Below, piece by piece: positions 16,517-26,081 of a DNA stretch of 45,128 nt. A program made the translations under genes and the position numbers. The notes under the pieces were generated by a model that saw nothing but the letters and a program-made list of their open reading frames with translations, did not search any database and was not told the origin of the DNA. The DNA lies in contig JABIHA010000001.1 of the NCBI GenBank assembly GCA_018649885.1, positions 1-45,128 of the forward strand. Reading direction: 5' to 3'. This stretch comes from Bacteriovoracaceae bacterium. Lineage in GTDB: Bacteria; Bdellovibrionota; Bacteriovoracia; Bacteriovoracales; Bacteriovoracaceae. How positions within the stretch are numbered: position 1 is the stretch's first letter; each line of letters begins with the position of its first letter.

Positions 16517-18775
16517 CTACCTGGCCGTGTTAGAACACAAATTACCAAGAGTATATTGGGGTTGGTCCTCGCTGAAACCCAAGCTTTTGACATTTTTACA
16601 TTTTAGGCCACTTGAGACATCGGGAGGAATTTGAGATCTAAATTCGTTGATTTTTGTGACTAGGAGTCTCGCCTTTTCACCTCCAGAGTCAGATTCTTTC
16701 TGATGGAGGCAGTAGAGCTGTTTTTCTATGCATAGTCCGTCAGCTCTAGTTTGAGTTTCTTTCCAGTTGAATGCTGGAGACTCAGTCCTATAGAGTGCGC
16801 TGTTGATTTTAACCCATTGATCATACCCTTCAAATAATTTGAGTGTCTTTTGTTGAGCTTTGTGAGCACATTCTAAGGCCTCTTTATTGGACGGATCTAT
16901 TGTGGCCATTCCTCTACTTCTATCTTCAACAAAACAGAAATGAGTTTTTCTTAAAATCAGTCTTGGGCAGCTATTTATGCTTTGACCATTTTGAGGAATG
17001 TATTGAGACAAAGCGATCTCTGTTTGGTTGAAATCCTCAAAGTGGTGATGTGGTTGATCGCTTTCAAACATTTCGACACAAGATTTAAGCTGATTTATGT
17101 GGGCGCTTTCTCTTAGGGCCTGCTTGATCCAGATACCAATACCTGAAGAGTTTTCCCTTACCACAATTTCTGACATGGTTTTTACAATTGGAATGTAATC
17201 TTTTTCTCGGCAAGAAAATAACTGGTTGAATGCTTGCTGGTCTTCACCAGTTTGGTAGTAATATTCGATGGCGCGATAATCTTGAAGAGCAGTTCTACCA
17301 AGTCCTCCACTCAGGGTTGTTCCGCCACTGAGTTTTTTTTCACACTCATCAATATCCCTTGTAATAAATGAATAGCCTTGTATAAAATCGTATTGCTCCT
17401 GACTTGGGAACTTAAGGCACTGAGAAGGAATTTGCCCTGGTGTATACTCACTTGGATAAGATAGGCAGGTAGCGCAAATCTCTTGGGTGATGATGCCATC
17501 AAACTCTTCCCCGGATTCTGAATTTGATTTATGTTCGGCATCTTCAAAGCAAAGTGCCGTGCAATTGTAGACACGGTCACCTAAATGCCAACCATCTCCA
17601 TGGTCGGCCATGCCATCGGGGGGAGTGGAGTCTTCTGCATAGGTAGTAGAATTATCTACAGACCGTTGTCCAAGTATTTCTGTTAAATGAATGAACTCGT
17701 GGGCATTGGTATCTCTATCATAGCCATTATCTGTAAAGAATCGTATTCTCGGCGGCTTGCAAGAATAGCAAGCATCAGCAACAGCATCTTCTCTGATTTT
17801 ATTAGGGCAACTCAGATAAATCCCTCCATAGGACATCATTTCAATATAGCTATCATAGATTGCAGAGTAGAGCGCTTGATGGGGGAAATGATCAAGTTTG
17901 GCCTGAGTTGGTGAAGCGGCAGGATTAAAGCATTGTAGTAATCCATTAAGGCCTTCGTAGAAATTGTCCTCCATTTCAACAAAAGAGCGCTCTTTTTTTG
18001 GACATCTTTTATCGATGATTAGGCCTGTGCCTGTAAAGTAGAGACTTTCACTTTGGCAACTTAGGCCCATTAGGGAAGGAAACCTTGGGTCATCAGAAAA
18101 TTTGTGGAGAAAACCATCCCTTTGTTGACTTGGAGGACTTGAGCAACGGAGTCTATCTGGATTTTGGTTTTTATAAATACAACTATTGTATAATTCTGTG
18201 TAGCTCTTATCTCCTGTAAACCAATTTTCATCATAGAGTCTTCTCTCATCATCACCCAAGTGAATGTCCTGATCCAAATCGAAAGCTCTAAATTCAAAGG
18301 ATTTATTTAAAGGTTCATAGTGTGTTTTTTTCTCTCCATTACTAAAAAATTGAGTTACTTTAATCGCATTTTTTAACGTATTGTACTCAGATAATTTCAC
18401 AGTATCCCAACCAGCTTTTTTAAGTTCTTCCATCACTTCTCTGTAGAAGGGGGCAACCTTTTGATGAGTAACTGTATATCTCTTGTTAAAGCTGCCATTG
18501 TAGTTTGAATCAATGATCCTAATTGTTTTGCCTGGGAATACAGAAAAAACTTCATCTACTTTTCCATCAAAATTTCTATCATATTTAATTTCTGAGACAG
18601 AATTTTTGGGGCCTTGGTAGCTAAGCCATGTATCGATTCTTCCATCGTGGTTTTGGTCTAACCTTTTTACTTGGAAATTAATTGTTGAAAAGAGGGTTTT
18701 TGCTGATCGATTGTCAGCTGCTATTAAATTGCAAACAGAAGTGATGACAAAAACTAGTAAAATTACTCTGAACAT
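16517..18775 (-). CDS. Secreted HExxH protein with Ca-loop-like repeats (putative metalloprotease)
   Basis: A 752-residue protein with a signal peptide (FRVILLVFVITSVCNLIA) and no anchor. The start at 18775 has GGGAG 4 nt upstream. Residues ~38-95 hold three tandem repeats resembling dockerin/EF-hand loops: DQNHDGRIDTWLS, DRNFDGKVDEVFS, DSNYNGSFNKRYT; a fourth acidic loop (DLDQDIHLGDDE) follows near 190. A zinc-site motif HEFIH lies at 359-363, in a Cys-rich region, and is the basis for calling a metallopeptidase. The third ligand is not obvious, so activity is inferred. Many Cys suggest disulphides outside the cytoplasm. It is an isolated gene between the HNH relic and a divergent exported protein. 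The family was not recognised. Confidence 0.75.
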   Translation of the reverse strand: MFRVILLVFVITSVCNLIAADNRSAKTLFSTINFQVKRLDQNHDGRIDTWLSYQGPKNSVSEIKYDRNFDGKVDEVFSVFPGKTIRIIDSNYNGSFNKRYTVTHQKVAPFYREVMEELKKAGWDTVKLSEYNTLKNAIKVTQFFSNGEKKTHYEPLNKSFEFRAFDLDQDIHLGDDERRLYDENWFTGDKSYTELYNSCIYKNQNPDRLRCSSPPSQQRDGFLHKFSDDPRFPSLMGLSCQSESLYFTGTGLIIDKRCPKKERSFVEMEDNFYEGLNGLLQCFNPAASPTQAKLDHFPHQALYSAIYDSYIEMMSYGGIYLSCPNKIREDAVADACYSCKPPRIRFFTDNGYDRDTNAHEFIHLTEILGQRSVDNSTTYAEDSTPPDGMADHGDGWHLGDRVYNCTALCFEDAEHKSNSESGEEFDGIITQEICATCLSYPSEYTPGQIPSQCLKFPSQEQYDFIQGYSFITRDIDECEKKLSGGTTLSGGLGRTALQDYRAIEYYYQTGEDQQAFNQLFSCREKDYIPIVKTMSEIVVRENSSGIGIWIKQALRESAHINQLKSCVEMFESDQPHHHFEDFNQTEIALSQYIPQNGQSINSCPRLILRKTHFCFVEDRSRGMATIDPSNKEALECAHKAQQKTLKLFEGYDQWVKINSALYRTESPAFNWKETQTRADGLCIEKQLYCLHQKESDSGGEKARLLVTKINEFRSQIPPDVSSGLKCKNVKSLGFSEDQPQYTLGNLCSNTAR

Positions 18776-18903
18776 GAATCTCCCACAAAGAGAGTTTATC
18801 GGTCACTTGATGAACTTAAATAGTATAGTGGGCAGAAGTGGTTTTGTCGGGTATCTACTAAGAGAACTTTCATAGTTGCACCAAAAGTTTCCGATACATT
18901 GTT

Positions 18904-19782
18904 GTGGGAAAATATTTAATCTTGATATTCGTATTTCATCACCCAGCTGCGGTCGGTGCCTGCCGCCAAGGTAGTGCTGGTTATTCACTGGTTGATGAAG
19001 AGTATGTGTTTAAAGTCTGTGACGGTGATGGTACCTTTACAAAGAAAATTCCCTCTAAATACCTATACAACTTATTTTATACCTATAAAGATAATAAAAG
19101 ATTTCAAAAAATAGTTGAAGAGATTTTTGGCAGTTCTGTAAGCTCTCTTTTGACAGTATATAAAAATGGGGGGCACTGGTTTTCTTACGATGTTGTGGGC
19201 GATGATGAACAAAAAGATGATATAAGAAAACTACTAGGGTTTTATAAGAGAATGCCAAGAAAACTTCGAACTATTCCAAGGCCTGTCCCAGGAGAAATGC
19301 TCAAGGGGGAGGATAAGCTTCAAAAATTAGTTAAAGGAAACAAAAAAATATATTGTAAGGCCACAAGAAAGGGAAATAAGGATTGTAATGTAGGCGTCAA
19401 GGCGATTCGTTTTTCATGGGCAGGGGATTACTATGAGAAAGTTATTCTTCCCATATCTATGAGACCTCTAGGTCCTACATCAAGTTGCTATAGCGTAATG
19501 TATATTGAATCAAATACTAATAATTACATTCCCCATGGTTCACCTGTTCACAGCGCTAAGATGTGCTACAACGATGTCTCTGATATCTCCTGGAGTCAGA
19601 GAGGGGCAACGAAAATGATACAATACTCTAGCTTTCAAGAGGTCATTGATTTTCCTACAATTGATTTCAAGCCTAGTCTTGGATATTGTGGGGAGGCCCA
19701 AAACGTTTTTGTAGCTGATACTAAAGAATTATGCAGAAGAACTAAAATATTCCACAAAAGTCGTATGATTATACAAGAGTAG
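18904..19782 (+). CDS. Exported protein of unknown function
   Basis: A 292-residue protein beginning with a short hydrophobic signal (GKYLILIFVFHHPAAVGA) and a first mature Cys, followed by a mixed alpha/beta body with scattered Cys. The start is a GTG at 18904; no strong ribosome binding site is visible and the true start is uncertain. No known motif was found. The segments RFSWAGDYYEKVILPISMRP and SCYSVMYIESN look like beta-rich domain core. It is 15 bp upstream of the acyltransferase gene and may be co-transcribed with it, but they share no obvious function. Confidence 0.65.
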   Translation: MGKYLILIFVFHHPAAVGACRQGSAGYSLVDEEYVFKVCDGDGTFTKKIPSKYLYNLFYTYKDNKRFQKIVEEIFGSSVSSLLTVYKNGGHWFSYDVVGDDEQKDDIRKLLGFYKRMPRKLRTIPRPVPGEMLKGEDKLQKLVKGNKKIYCKATRKGNKDCNVGVKAIRFSWAGDYYEKVILPISMRPLGPTSSCYSVMYIESNTNNYIPHGSPVHSAKMCYNDVSDISWSQRGATKMIQYSSFQEVIDFPTIDFKPSLGYCGEAQNVFVADTKELCRRTKIFHKSRMIIQE

Positions 19783-19797
19783 GGTAGGCAGTAGGTT

Positions 19798-21348
19798 ATG
19801 AAAAAAGAAGATCGCGCGCTCGCCTGGGAAATTATTGAAAAGAGAGTGGTAGAAAAAATTGAGGGACTGTCTGGCGCTGATTATAGGGGCCAAAAAATAA
19901 GTGATGGTCCGGCATTTTTTTTAAAAGATCTCTTTGAAAAAGAAATTCCTAGGTTAGAAAAATTAAAAAGACCACAGAAGGCCTATTTAGATACTCTTAA
20001 AGGACTTAGGCAATCTGATGATTTGAGTGCTGCTGTGTCAGTTATAACAAAAATATATTTAAAAGAGATTACGGGTAGGCTAAATCCTTTTTGGTTTAAT
20101 TTAATTTCTTCTATTGGGCCCAAATTATTCTCACTGGTATTTGTCAGGAAAAATATTTGGAAGATTATGAGAAATGCCATTTTTCAAGTGAGCATAAAAC
20201 CCTTTTTCCGACTCTCAGGAAACGATGAACTAATTCAAGAGCTGTCGAGGAAGGGGACCTTGATAGTCGCCCCCACGCATAGCTCTAACTTGGATTCACC
20301 TCTACTAGGGCTTGGTTTTCACAAAATGGGACTTCCTCCACTGATTTACGGTGCTGGGATAAACCTTTTTGAGTATAAATTCTTTGCTTTTTTTATGAAT
20401 CAATTAGGTGCTTTTAAAGTTGATCGGCTTAAAACAAATGAGCTGTATAAACTGGTATTGAAAGAGTATTGCACCTATAGCTTAGAAATTGGATATCATA
20501 ATCTTTTCTTTCCAGGAGGCACACGGGCCAGAAGTGGAGAGATCGAGTCGAAACTTAAAACAGGTCTTTTAAGCTGTGGTATTGAAGCCTATTGCAATAA
20601 TGTAGCAAAAAAACAAAGTGATAAGAAAATATTTATTGTTCCTTGTACTATCAATTATCACTCAGTTCTTGAAGCTCCCACTCTAATTGAAGATCATCTC
20701 AAAAGAGAGGGGCAAAAGAGATTTATTATCAGTGATGATGAATCATCAAGACCCAATGACATTTTTTATTTTCTTAGATCGAGTTCCAAGTTTTATCTGC
20801 ATATTGGTCAGCCTACAGATCCCTTTGGAAACCGTGTTAATGAGAATGGGGAAAGTATCGACAGCTCTGGCAATGTTATTGATATTGAGGCCGTCGCCAA
20901 ATCTGTGACAAATGACAACGAAAACTATCAGTGGACTAAAAAATCAGCTAGGGAAATTGTGGCAAGTTACAAGAGAAACAATGTCATACTTAACACTCAT
21001 GTTGTGGCCAGAGTTCTCTATCAGGAAGTAAGGCAGAGATATCCAGATCGTGATGTAACGGAGCTTACCTTTCTTGAAGAGAATAGGGAGAGTGTCGATT
21101 TATCTGTTTTATACGATAAAGTGGAAATCCTAGTGGACCAACTTCGTAAACTTCACCAAAGCGGAGAGATCATTTGCTCAGAGGATATACTGACAAGAAA
21201 TATCACGGGTGTTCTACAAGAGGGCCTGGAAATTCTGACTCACTTTCACTGGCCATCGGCCATTAGAAAGCACGGCCACAATCTTATTATTTCAAATTTT
21301 AAACTACTACTTTTTTATCAGAATAAAATTAATGGACACGATATTTAG
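19798..21348 (+). CDS. Glycerol-3-phosphate / lysophosphatidate acyltransferase family (PlsB/PlsC-like)
   Basis: A 516-residue enzyme expected to put an acyl chain on glycerol-3-phosphate or a related acceptor during phospholipid synthesis. The acyltransferase core carries the catalytic H-x4-D (APTHSSNLDSP, H161 and D166). A second block, FPGGTRARSGEIESKL (238 onward), is the acceptor-binding motif; the usual FPEGTR/FVEGGR Glu is Gly here, as in a FPGGTR-type subgroup I recall. A further conserved stretch is IVPCTINYHSVLEAP. The long N- and C-terminal extensions fit the larger GPAT class rather than the ~250-residue PlsC. No transmembrane helix is certain; it is likely membrane-associated. 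Confidence 0.85.
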   Translation: MKKEDRALAWEIIEKRVVEKIEGLSGADYRGQKISDGPAFFLKDLFEKEIPRLEKLKRPQKAYLDTLKGLRQSDDLSAAVSVITKIYLKEITGRLNPFWFNLISSIGPKLFSLVFVRKNIWKIMRNAIFQVSIKPFFRLSGNDELIQELSRKGTLIVAPTHSSNLDSPLLGLGFHKMGLPPLIYGAGINLFEYKFFAFFMNQLGAFKVDRLKTNELYKLVLKEYCTYSLEIGYHNLFFPGGTRARSGEIESKLKTGLLSCGIEAYCNNVAKKQSDKKIFIVPCTINYHSVLEAPTLIEDHLKREGQKRFIISDDESSRPNDIFYFLRSSSKFYLHIGQPTDPFGNRVNENGESIDSSGNVIDIEAVAKSVTNDNENYQWTKKSAREIVASYKRNNVILNTHVVARVLYQEVRQRYPDRDVTELTFLEENRESVDLSVLYDKVEILVDQLRKLHQSGEIICSEDILTRNITGVLQEGLEILTHFHWPSAIRKHGHNLIISNFKLLLFYQNKINGHDI

Positions 21349-21570
21349 TCATAAGATATCGAGGATTTTTTTCGGATTAACAGTTACTCTTGTTGCCAGA
21401 GGGTATTCGTCGTTCAGAGTTCTGACTGGCACCTTTCTCCACGAGTTATCTTGGAGTTCGATATTAGGCCTTGGACGCTTTCCATGCTCGTCAACGATAT
21501 AGACGGGCTTGGCCTTTTCTGGAAAGGTGTAAGTCCTATGAATAACGCTATTTAACTCGCGTAATGCCAT
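21349..21570 (-). CDS. Small conserved-looking hypothetical protein
   Basis: A 73-residue protein starting MALRELNSVIHRTYTFPEKA, with an AGGA ribosome binding site 6 nt before the ATG at 21570. It is soluble, with no signal peptide or membrane segment, and ends directly at the last base of the convergent acyltransferase gene. The short strands and turns (KPVYIVDEHGKRPRPNIEL) look like a small folded domain. It is not recognised. It is a single gene between two convergent or tandem neighbours with about 175 bp of spacer to the CotH-like gene. Confidence 0.55.
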   Translation of the reverse strand: MALRELNSVIHRTYTFPEKAKPVYIVDEHGKRPRPNIELQDNSWRKVPVRTLNDEYPLATRVTVNPKKILDIL

Positions 21571-21746
21571 ATCAATCCTATTAGTTAAGGGGCAGGCAAT
21601 ATGTCGTTTCGGACTATTCTAGCAGAAGCTTGAGCAAAACAATCAAGTTATTTTCTCAATAAAATCTGTTTGGTCTCGCAGTAGGGGACTGGAATCAAAG
21701 CTCTTCTATTATTTTCATTTAAATTTCTCAAAATATTTTTTTGAAT

Positions 21747-22919
21747 TTATTTGTACAATTGCCTAAATTCTTCAAGACGGTTATCTAGAAAATCAATCGC
21801 CTTTTGAGAATCCCGCTCCACGCCCCAGGCCGTACTTTCATCCCTTGGGTCGTGATGAGAAAGTGTATAGATGCGATCAAGCTCAGTTTGTAAGTAAAAT
21901 GGAAGAGATCCATCTTCAACCATTGAGTTAACCTCAGCTAGTTTTTCTAAAAAAGATTCATGGCACTCATCTGAATCTAAGCAGTTGATAAATAATATAC
22001 CTGGATCAGGCCTTTCACTTAAGGGATCATTTAAAAGAAGAGTTTCATCAAAGAGTTGATCCATGCCCCAGGGTATAAAAGTCCATTTTGCTGTAGAGGG
22101 TTCATAGTAGAGGAAGTAGTTATTGTGCCAAGTAAGGTATGAGTCTCGATTTCCTAAGTATGTGAGTAGGGCAAATGACATCATAAGCTCATCTGCGTAA
22201 AAGTTTTTCTCTATAAATCCCCAGTAGCTCTCAGTCGATGTTTTCTCTAATTCATCAACTAAGCTAGACAAATAGATCCGGTCAGGATCATCACCTTCTT
22301 GTAATTCAAAGTTTTGAACACCACGTTGGTTTAAGTCTAGTCCGCTACCTTCATAGAGTACGCCGGTAGGGTCATTAAACTGAGCTTCAACAAATTCTTC
22401 GTCTAAGGCCTCAACAATAGAGTAAAGCCCGTAGTCAACTCCGTTAACACTAACGCAGGTGTATCCTTGGCGCGGAGAAATGAGACCTTGGTCCTGGAAA
22501 ACATGGTAGCCTATATTGTCTGAAACTTTGGCCTGGTCTTGAATCATCGAATTGAGATTAAACCTCTCCATTCCGTTTAAGGTTTGGTCACGATTGAATT
22601 CATGTAAGTCAATTTTAAAGCTGGCCTTTTGATCAATATCTCTAAAGGAGCCATGTCCTTTGAGCTTTAATCCCACATTGGAATAGATCTCTCCGTTAAT
22701 ATAAATATCTGCTGGTAGGTCATCCACACCTTGATCAGGCATAGTGGGTAATTTGGACATATTGGCGTCAGACATAACAATTTGAATATTTTGAATACTT
22801 TCGTGACTATAGACAAACTCTGCGGTTCCATCAGTTGGAAAATTAGCATAGTCCCCACAGCTTTGGGCCGTTTCAGGGGGGCTACACCCGAGCCATAACA
22901 TCCATAGCAAAGCTGTCAT
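21747..22919 (-). CDS. CotH-kinase-family lipoprotein
   Basis: A 390-residue protein with a short signal peptide and lipobox (WLGC, Cys at about 12), so probably lipid-anchored. The start at 22919 has GAGGA upstream. CotH-family features follow in order: LKLKGHGSFRD, KASFKIDLHEF, the FNLNSMIQDQA segment, ALDEEFVEAQF and PWGMDQLFD, matching the GxGS, Lys, LN and (D/G)MD blocks of the CotH kinase fold. CotH of Bacillus spores phosphorylates coat proteins; exported homologues in other bacteria are of unknown role. It is isolated, with a 360-bp gap to the divergent redox genes. Confidence 0.85.
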   Translation of the reverse strand: MTALLWMLWLGCSPPETAQSCGDYANFPTDGTAEFVYSHESIQNIQIVMSDANMSKLPTMPDQGVDDLPADIYINGEIYSNVGLKLKGHGSFRDIDQKASFKIDLHEFNRDQTLNGMERFNLNSMIQDQAKVSDNIGYHVFQDQGLISPRQGYTCVSVNGVDYGLYSIVEALDEEFVEAQFNDPTGVLYEGSGLDLNQRGVQNFELQEGDDPDRIYLSSLVDELEKTSTESYWGFIEKNFYADELMMSFALLTYLGNRDSYLTWHNNYFLYYEPSTAKWTFIPWGMDQLFDETLLLNDPLSERPDPGILFINCLDSDECHESFLEKLAEVNSMVEDGSLPFYLQTELDRIYTLSHHDPRDESTAWGVERDSQKAIDFLDNRLEEFRQLYK

Positions 22920-23280
22920 AAATCCTCATTGATAAAATTACAGCTTAGTTTACAACGTGCTCCCGTGACCCGGTACAATGAACTACAAACCCTAGCACAA
23001 TTACATACTCTGTTAGGATCCTGACACCTTTAATTAGAGTATCTGAGGGTTTTGATTTCTTGATAAAGGTCATGCTTTTTACCAAAAACAGATTTTCTTT
23101 GTAGGAATAATTTGAAGTGTAGAAAAGGAAGTGAGTATATTGATCATTTTTTTAGCTAAAACTACCGATCTAGAGTCACATTGTGATTTTTTATAACTGG
23201 ATTTGAGTGAATGTAAAAGCACCTAGTCGCTTTAAGTTAAATGAATTACCATTACTCAGATACAAAAAAAGGTTTAGAAG
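22920..23280. other. Intergenic region between divergent genes
   Basis: 361 bp between the divergent CotH-like lipoprotein and the nfnA-like gene. It must hold promoters for both. No convincing -35/-10 pair, hairpin or operator could be singled out by eye. Confidence 0.4.
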
Positions 23281-24141
23281 ATGTTCGAGATAAAGAAATC
23301 AGTTTTTCTTTCTGAAAATGTGAAATCGTTTGAAATTGTCGCCCCTAGAATCGCAAAGCATAGAAAGGCGGGACAGTTTGTCATACTAAGAGTCCACGAT
23401 AAAGGGGAAAGAATTCCACTTACCATCGCAGATTCCAATGAGGAGCAAGGTACTATTACTCTTATTGTCCAAGGCATTGGTAAGACTACCATGGAGCTCA
23501 ACGATCTTAATACAGGTGATAGCATCCTGGATGTGGTCGGCCCCCTTGGCCAGGCTTCTCATATTGAAAATTTTGGAACTTCTATCTGTATTGGTGGCGG
23601 AGTCGGTACGGCCATCGCTTATCCCACTGCTGTCGCTCTGAAAGAGGCAGGCAATTATGTTATCACCATAAATGGTGCCAGAAACAAAGATCTCGTTATA
23701 TTAGAAAAAGAAATGAAAGAGTTTAGTGATGAGGCCTATATTACAACTGATGACGGAAGTTGTGGGCACAATGGTTTTGTCACAGATATTTTAAAAAATC
23801 TTATTGGGGAAAATAGAAAAATTGATTTTGTACTAGCAATTGGACCCATACCCATGATGCGAGCTGTTGCCGAGGTAACAAGGGAGCATGGAATTTCTAC
23901 TTTTGTTAGCTTGAACCCTATCATGATTGATGGCACTGGAATGTGCGGGGGATGCCGGGTGATTGTCGATGGAGAGTCGAAATTTGGATGCGTTGATGGT
24001 CCAGAATTTGATGCTCATAAGGTCGATTTTGATAACTTAGTTAATAGAAACCGCACATATAGTAAACTTGAAAAAGAGTCCATCGAAAGGTCAGCAAGCT
24101 GTCCGAAAGTAAAGGCCTCTAACGAAATAGATAACAAATAA
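23281..24141 (+). CDS. Ferredoxin-NADP reductase subunit alpha-like (NfnA/SudB family)
   Basis: A 286-residue flavoprotein of the dihydroorotate dehydrogenase electron-transfer subunit (PyrK/SudB/NfnA) type. N-terminal FAD-binding barrel (GERIPLTIAD motif), then a nucleotide-binding domain (CIGGGVGTAIAYPTAVAL), and a C-terminal [2Fe-2S] site (MCGGCRV ... FGCVDGPEFDAH). In the Nfn complex this subunit binds NADH and passes electrons to the large subunit encoded next, 14 bp downstream, which reduces NADP+ with reduced ferredoxin as second donor. Residues and pairing fit that role. It could also serve as the sulfide-dehydrogenase or glutamate-synthase partner variant; the neighbourhood does not decide. 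Not an orotate enzyme, as no pyrD lies nearby. Confidence 0.88.
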   Translation: MFEIKKSVFLSENVKSFEIVAPRIAKHRKAGQFVILRVHDKGERIPLTIADSNEEQGTITLIVQGIGKTTMELNDLNTGDSILDVVGPLGQASHIENFGTSICIGGGVGTAIAYPTAVALKEAGNYVITINGARNKDLVILEKEMKEFSDEAYITTDDGSCGHNGFVTDILKNLIGENRKIDFVLAIGPIPMMRAVAEVTREHGISTFVSLNPIMIDGTGMCGGCRVIVDGESKFGCVDGPEFDAHKVDFDNLVNRNRTYSKLEKESIERSASCPKVKASNEIDNK

Positions 24142-24155
24142 AAGGATAGGCTTTT

Positions 24156-26057
24156 ATGGCTAGCTTCCCAGAAAAAAAAGATAGAATGAAAATACCCAGG
24201 AATAAGATGCCTGAAATGAACCCAATCAAGCGTGCAGCTTGTTTTGAAGAGGTAAGTCTTGGTTACAGTAAAGAAGATGCAATCACGGAGGCCCAAAGAT
24301 GTCTTCAGTGTAAAATACCCACCTGCATAGACGGCTGTCCAGTAAGTATTAAAATTGATCAATTTATTACACTATTGGTAAAAGAAGATTTTTCAGGTGC
24401 TCTAGATAAAATTAAAGAGGATAACTTCCTTCCTGCCATCTGTGGACGAGTTTGTCCTCAAGAAAAACAGTGTGAACAAACCTGTGTGGTGGGAAAGAGA
24501 AATGAGCCCGTTGCTATTGGTAGACTCGAGCGATTTGTGGCGGATTACAATAGAGATAATGAAAAACCCAAGGACGTTAAAAGAGCTGCACCTACCGGAA
24601 AGAAAGTGGCTATTGTGGGGAGTGGTCCTGCTGGACTGGCCTGCGCTGCTGACCTTGCTTCTTTTGGTCATCAAGTGACAGTATTTGAAGCGCTACACGA
24701 ATTTGGAGGAGTGCTGATCTATGGTATTCCAGAATTCAGGCTGCCAAAAGAAATTGTAAAATACGAAATTGATAACTTGAAAAAATTGGGTGTGGAGTTT
24801 GTTGCAAACTCCATTGTGGGAAAAACCATTACACTTAGTGAGCTTATGGAAGAAGAAGGCTTTGAAGCAATCTTTTTAGGACTTGGAGCAGGACTTCCTA
24901 CTTTTATGAAAATTCCAGGTGAGGAGTTTGCTGGAGTTTATTCTGCCAACGAATTTTTGACTCGCGTGAATTTGATGAAGGCCAATCAATTTCCGAACTT
25001 TGATTCACCTATATTAGACTGCAAAGATAAAACAGTAGTAGTCGTGGGTGGAGGAAATACGGCCATGGACGCTGTTAGAGTGGCCAAGCGTCTTGGTGCT
25101 AAGAGTGCCAAGATCATCTACAGAAGATCACTGGAAGAAATGCCTGCTAGAAATGAAGAAATTCATCACGCTCAAGAAGAGGGAATTGAATTTTTAAATT
25201 TAACCAATCCCATCCAGTATATAGGTGATGACAAACAAGTTGTGAATGCCATTAAGTGCCACAAGATGGAGCTTGGTGAACCAGATGATTCAGGACGTAG
25301 AAGACCAGTTGTCATTGAAGGAAGTGAATATGAAATAGATGTGGACGTTGTGGTTGTGGCCATTGGCAATAGCTCAAACCCACTTATAAATAAAAGTAAT
25401 CCAGAGATTGAGGTCAATAAATGGGGCAACCTAGTTGTTGATGAAGAAACTATGGAAACCTCGGAAAAAGGGGTCTTTGCTGGTGGAGATATTGTCACTG
25501 GTGGTGCCACTGTCATTTTGGCCATGGGTGCTGGAAGAAAAGCCGCGCTGGGAATTCACCATAGCTTAATAGCAAAAGCAGGAAAAAAAGATATGAAATT
25601 AGATGAAATATTAGATGTTGTTATAAATGTAGAAGTAGAATCTCAAAAATTTTATCGTATGGGACTTGATATATGTAGTGAGGGTGAAACCCATAAATTT
25701 ATAAAACACCTTTACGAAGATGAAATTAAGCACGAAAGAATGATCAGAAACCTAAAAGATTCAAATCTATATGATGGAAGTCAGCTGATTGAAAATGTTG
25801 AACATCTCAATCTCGAAGACTCTCACAAAACCGAAAATTTTGAGTGGTCTAATAACACCACCATCGAAGAGGCCTTAACCGTGGCCATAAAAAGGGAAAA
25901 TCACGCCTTCCAATTATTTACCAAATTAGTGGAGCTCAAATTACCTCAGGAAATTAAAGATCTTTTTACAAACCTGGCTGAAGAAGAAAGACAGCACCTA
26001 GCTGAGGTTGAAAAAGAGTATGGACTCGCCACTGGCAATATGGGGGATGAAGGGTAA
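24156..26057 (+). CDS. NfnB/GltD-like flavoprotein fused to a C-terminal ferritin-like domain
   Basis: A 633-residue protein. Residues 1-~470 are the glutamate-synthase-small-subunit type: two cysteine clusters for [4Fe-4S] centres (C49, C52, C57, C61; C96, C100, C106, C110), an FAD motif (VAIVGSGPAGLACAADLASF, from 151) and an NADPH motif (VVVVGGGNTAMDAVRVAKR, ~290). Paired with the upstream subunit this fits NADH-dependent reduced ferredoxin:NADP+ oxidoreductase (NfnAB) or a relative. Residues ~480-633 form a second, uncommon domain with ferritin-like diiron features: VEVESQKFY, DEIKHERMI, REN..., AEEERQHLAEV (Glu, ExxH, Glu, ExxH). It resembles rubrerythrin-type four-helix bundles. Standard GltD/NfnB end near 465 residues, so this is a fusion. 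It may couple electron flow to peroxide or oxygen reduction; that is inference. Confidence 0.88.
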   Translation: MASFPEKKDRMKIPRNKMPEMNPIKRAACFEEVSLGYSKEDAITEAQRCLQCKIPTCIDGCPVSIKIDQFITLLVKEDFSGALDKIKEDNFLPAICGRVCPQEKQCEQTCVVGKRNEPVAIGRLERFVADYNRDNEKPKDVKRAAPTGKKVAIVGSGPAGLACAADLASFGHQVTVFEALHEFGGVLIYGIPEFRLPKEIVKYEIDNLKKLGVEFVANSIVGKTITLSELMEEEGFEAIFLGLGAGLPTFMKIPGEEFAGVYSANEFLTRVNLMKANQFPNFDSPILDCKDKTVVVVGGGNTAMDAVRVAKRLGAKSAKIIYRRSLEEMPARNEEIHHAQEEGIEFLNLTNPIQYIGDDKQVVNAIKCHKMELGEPDDSGRRRPVVIEGSEYEIDVDVVVVAIGNSSNPLINKSNPEIEVNKWGNLVVDEETMETSEKGVFAGGDIVTGGATVILAMGAGRKAALGIHHSLIAKAGKKDMKLDEILDVVINVEVESQKFYRMGLDICSEGETHKFIKHLYEDEIKHERMIRNLKDSNLYDGSQLIENVEHLNLEDSHKTENFEWSNNTTIEEALTVAIKRENHAFQLFTKLVELKLPQEIKDLFTNLAEEERQHLAEVEKEYGLATGNMGDEG

Positions 26058-26081
26058 CCTCCCATTAAACACCCTTTCTTG

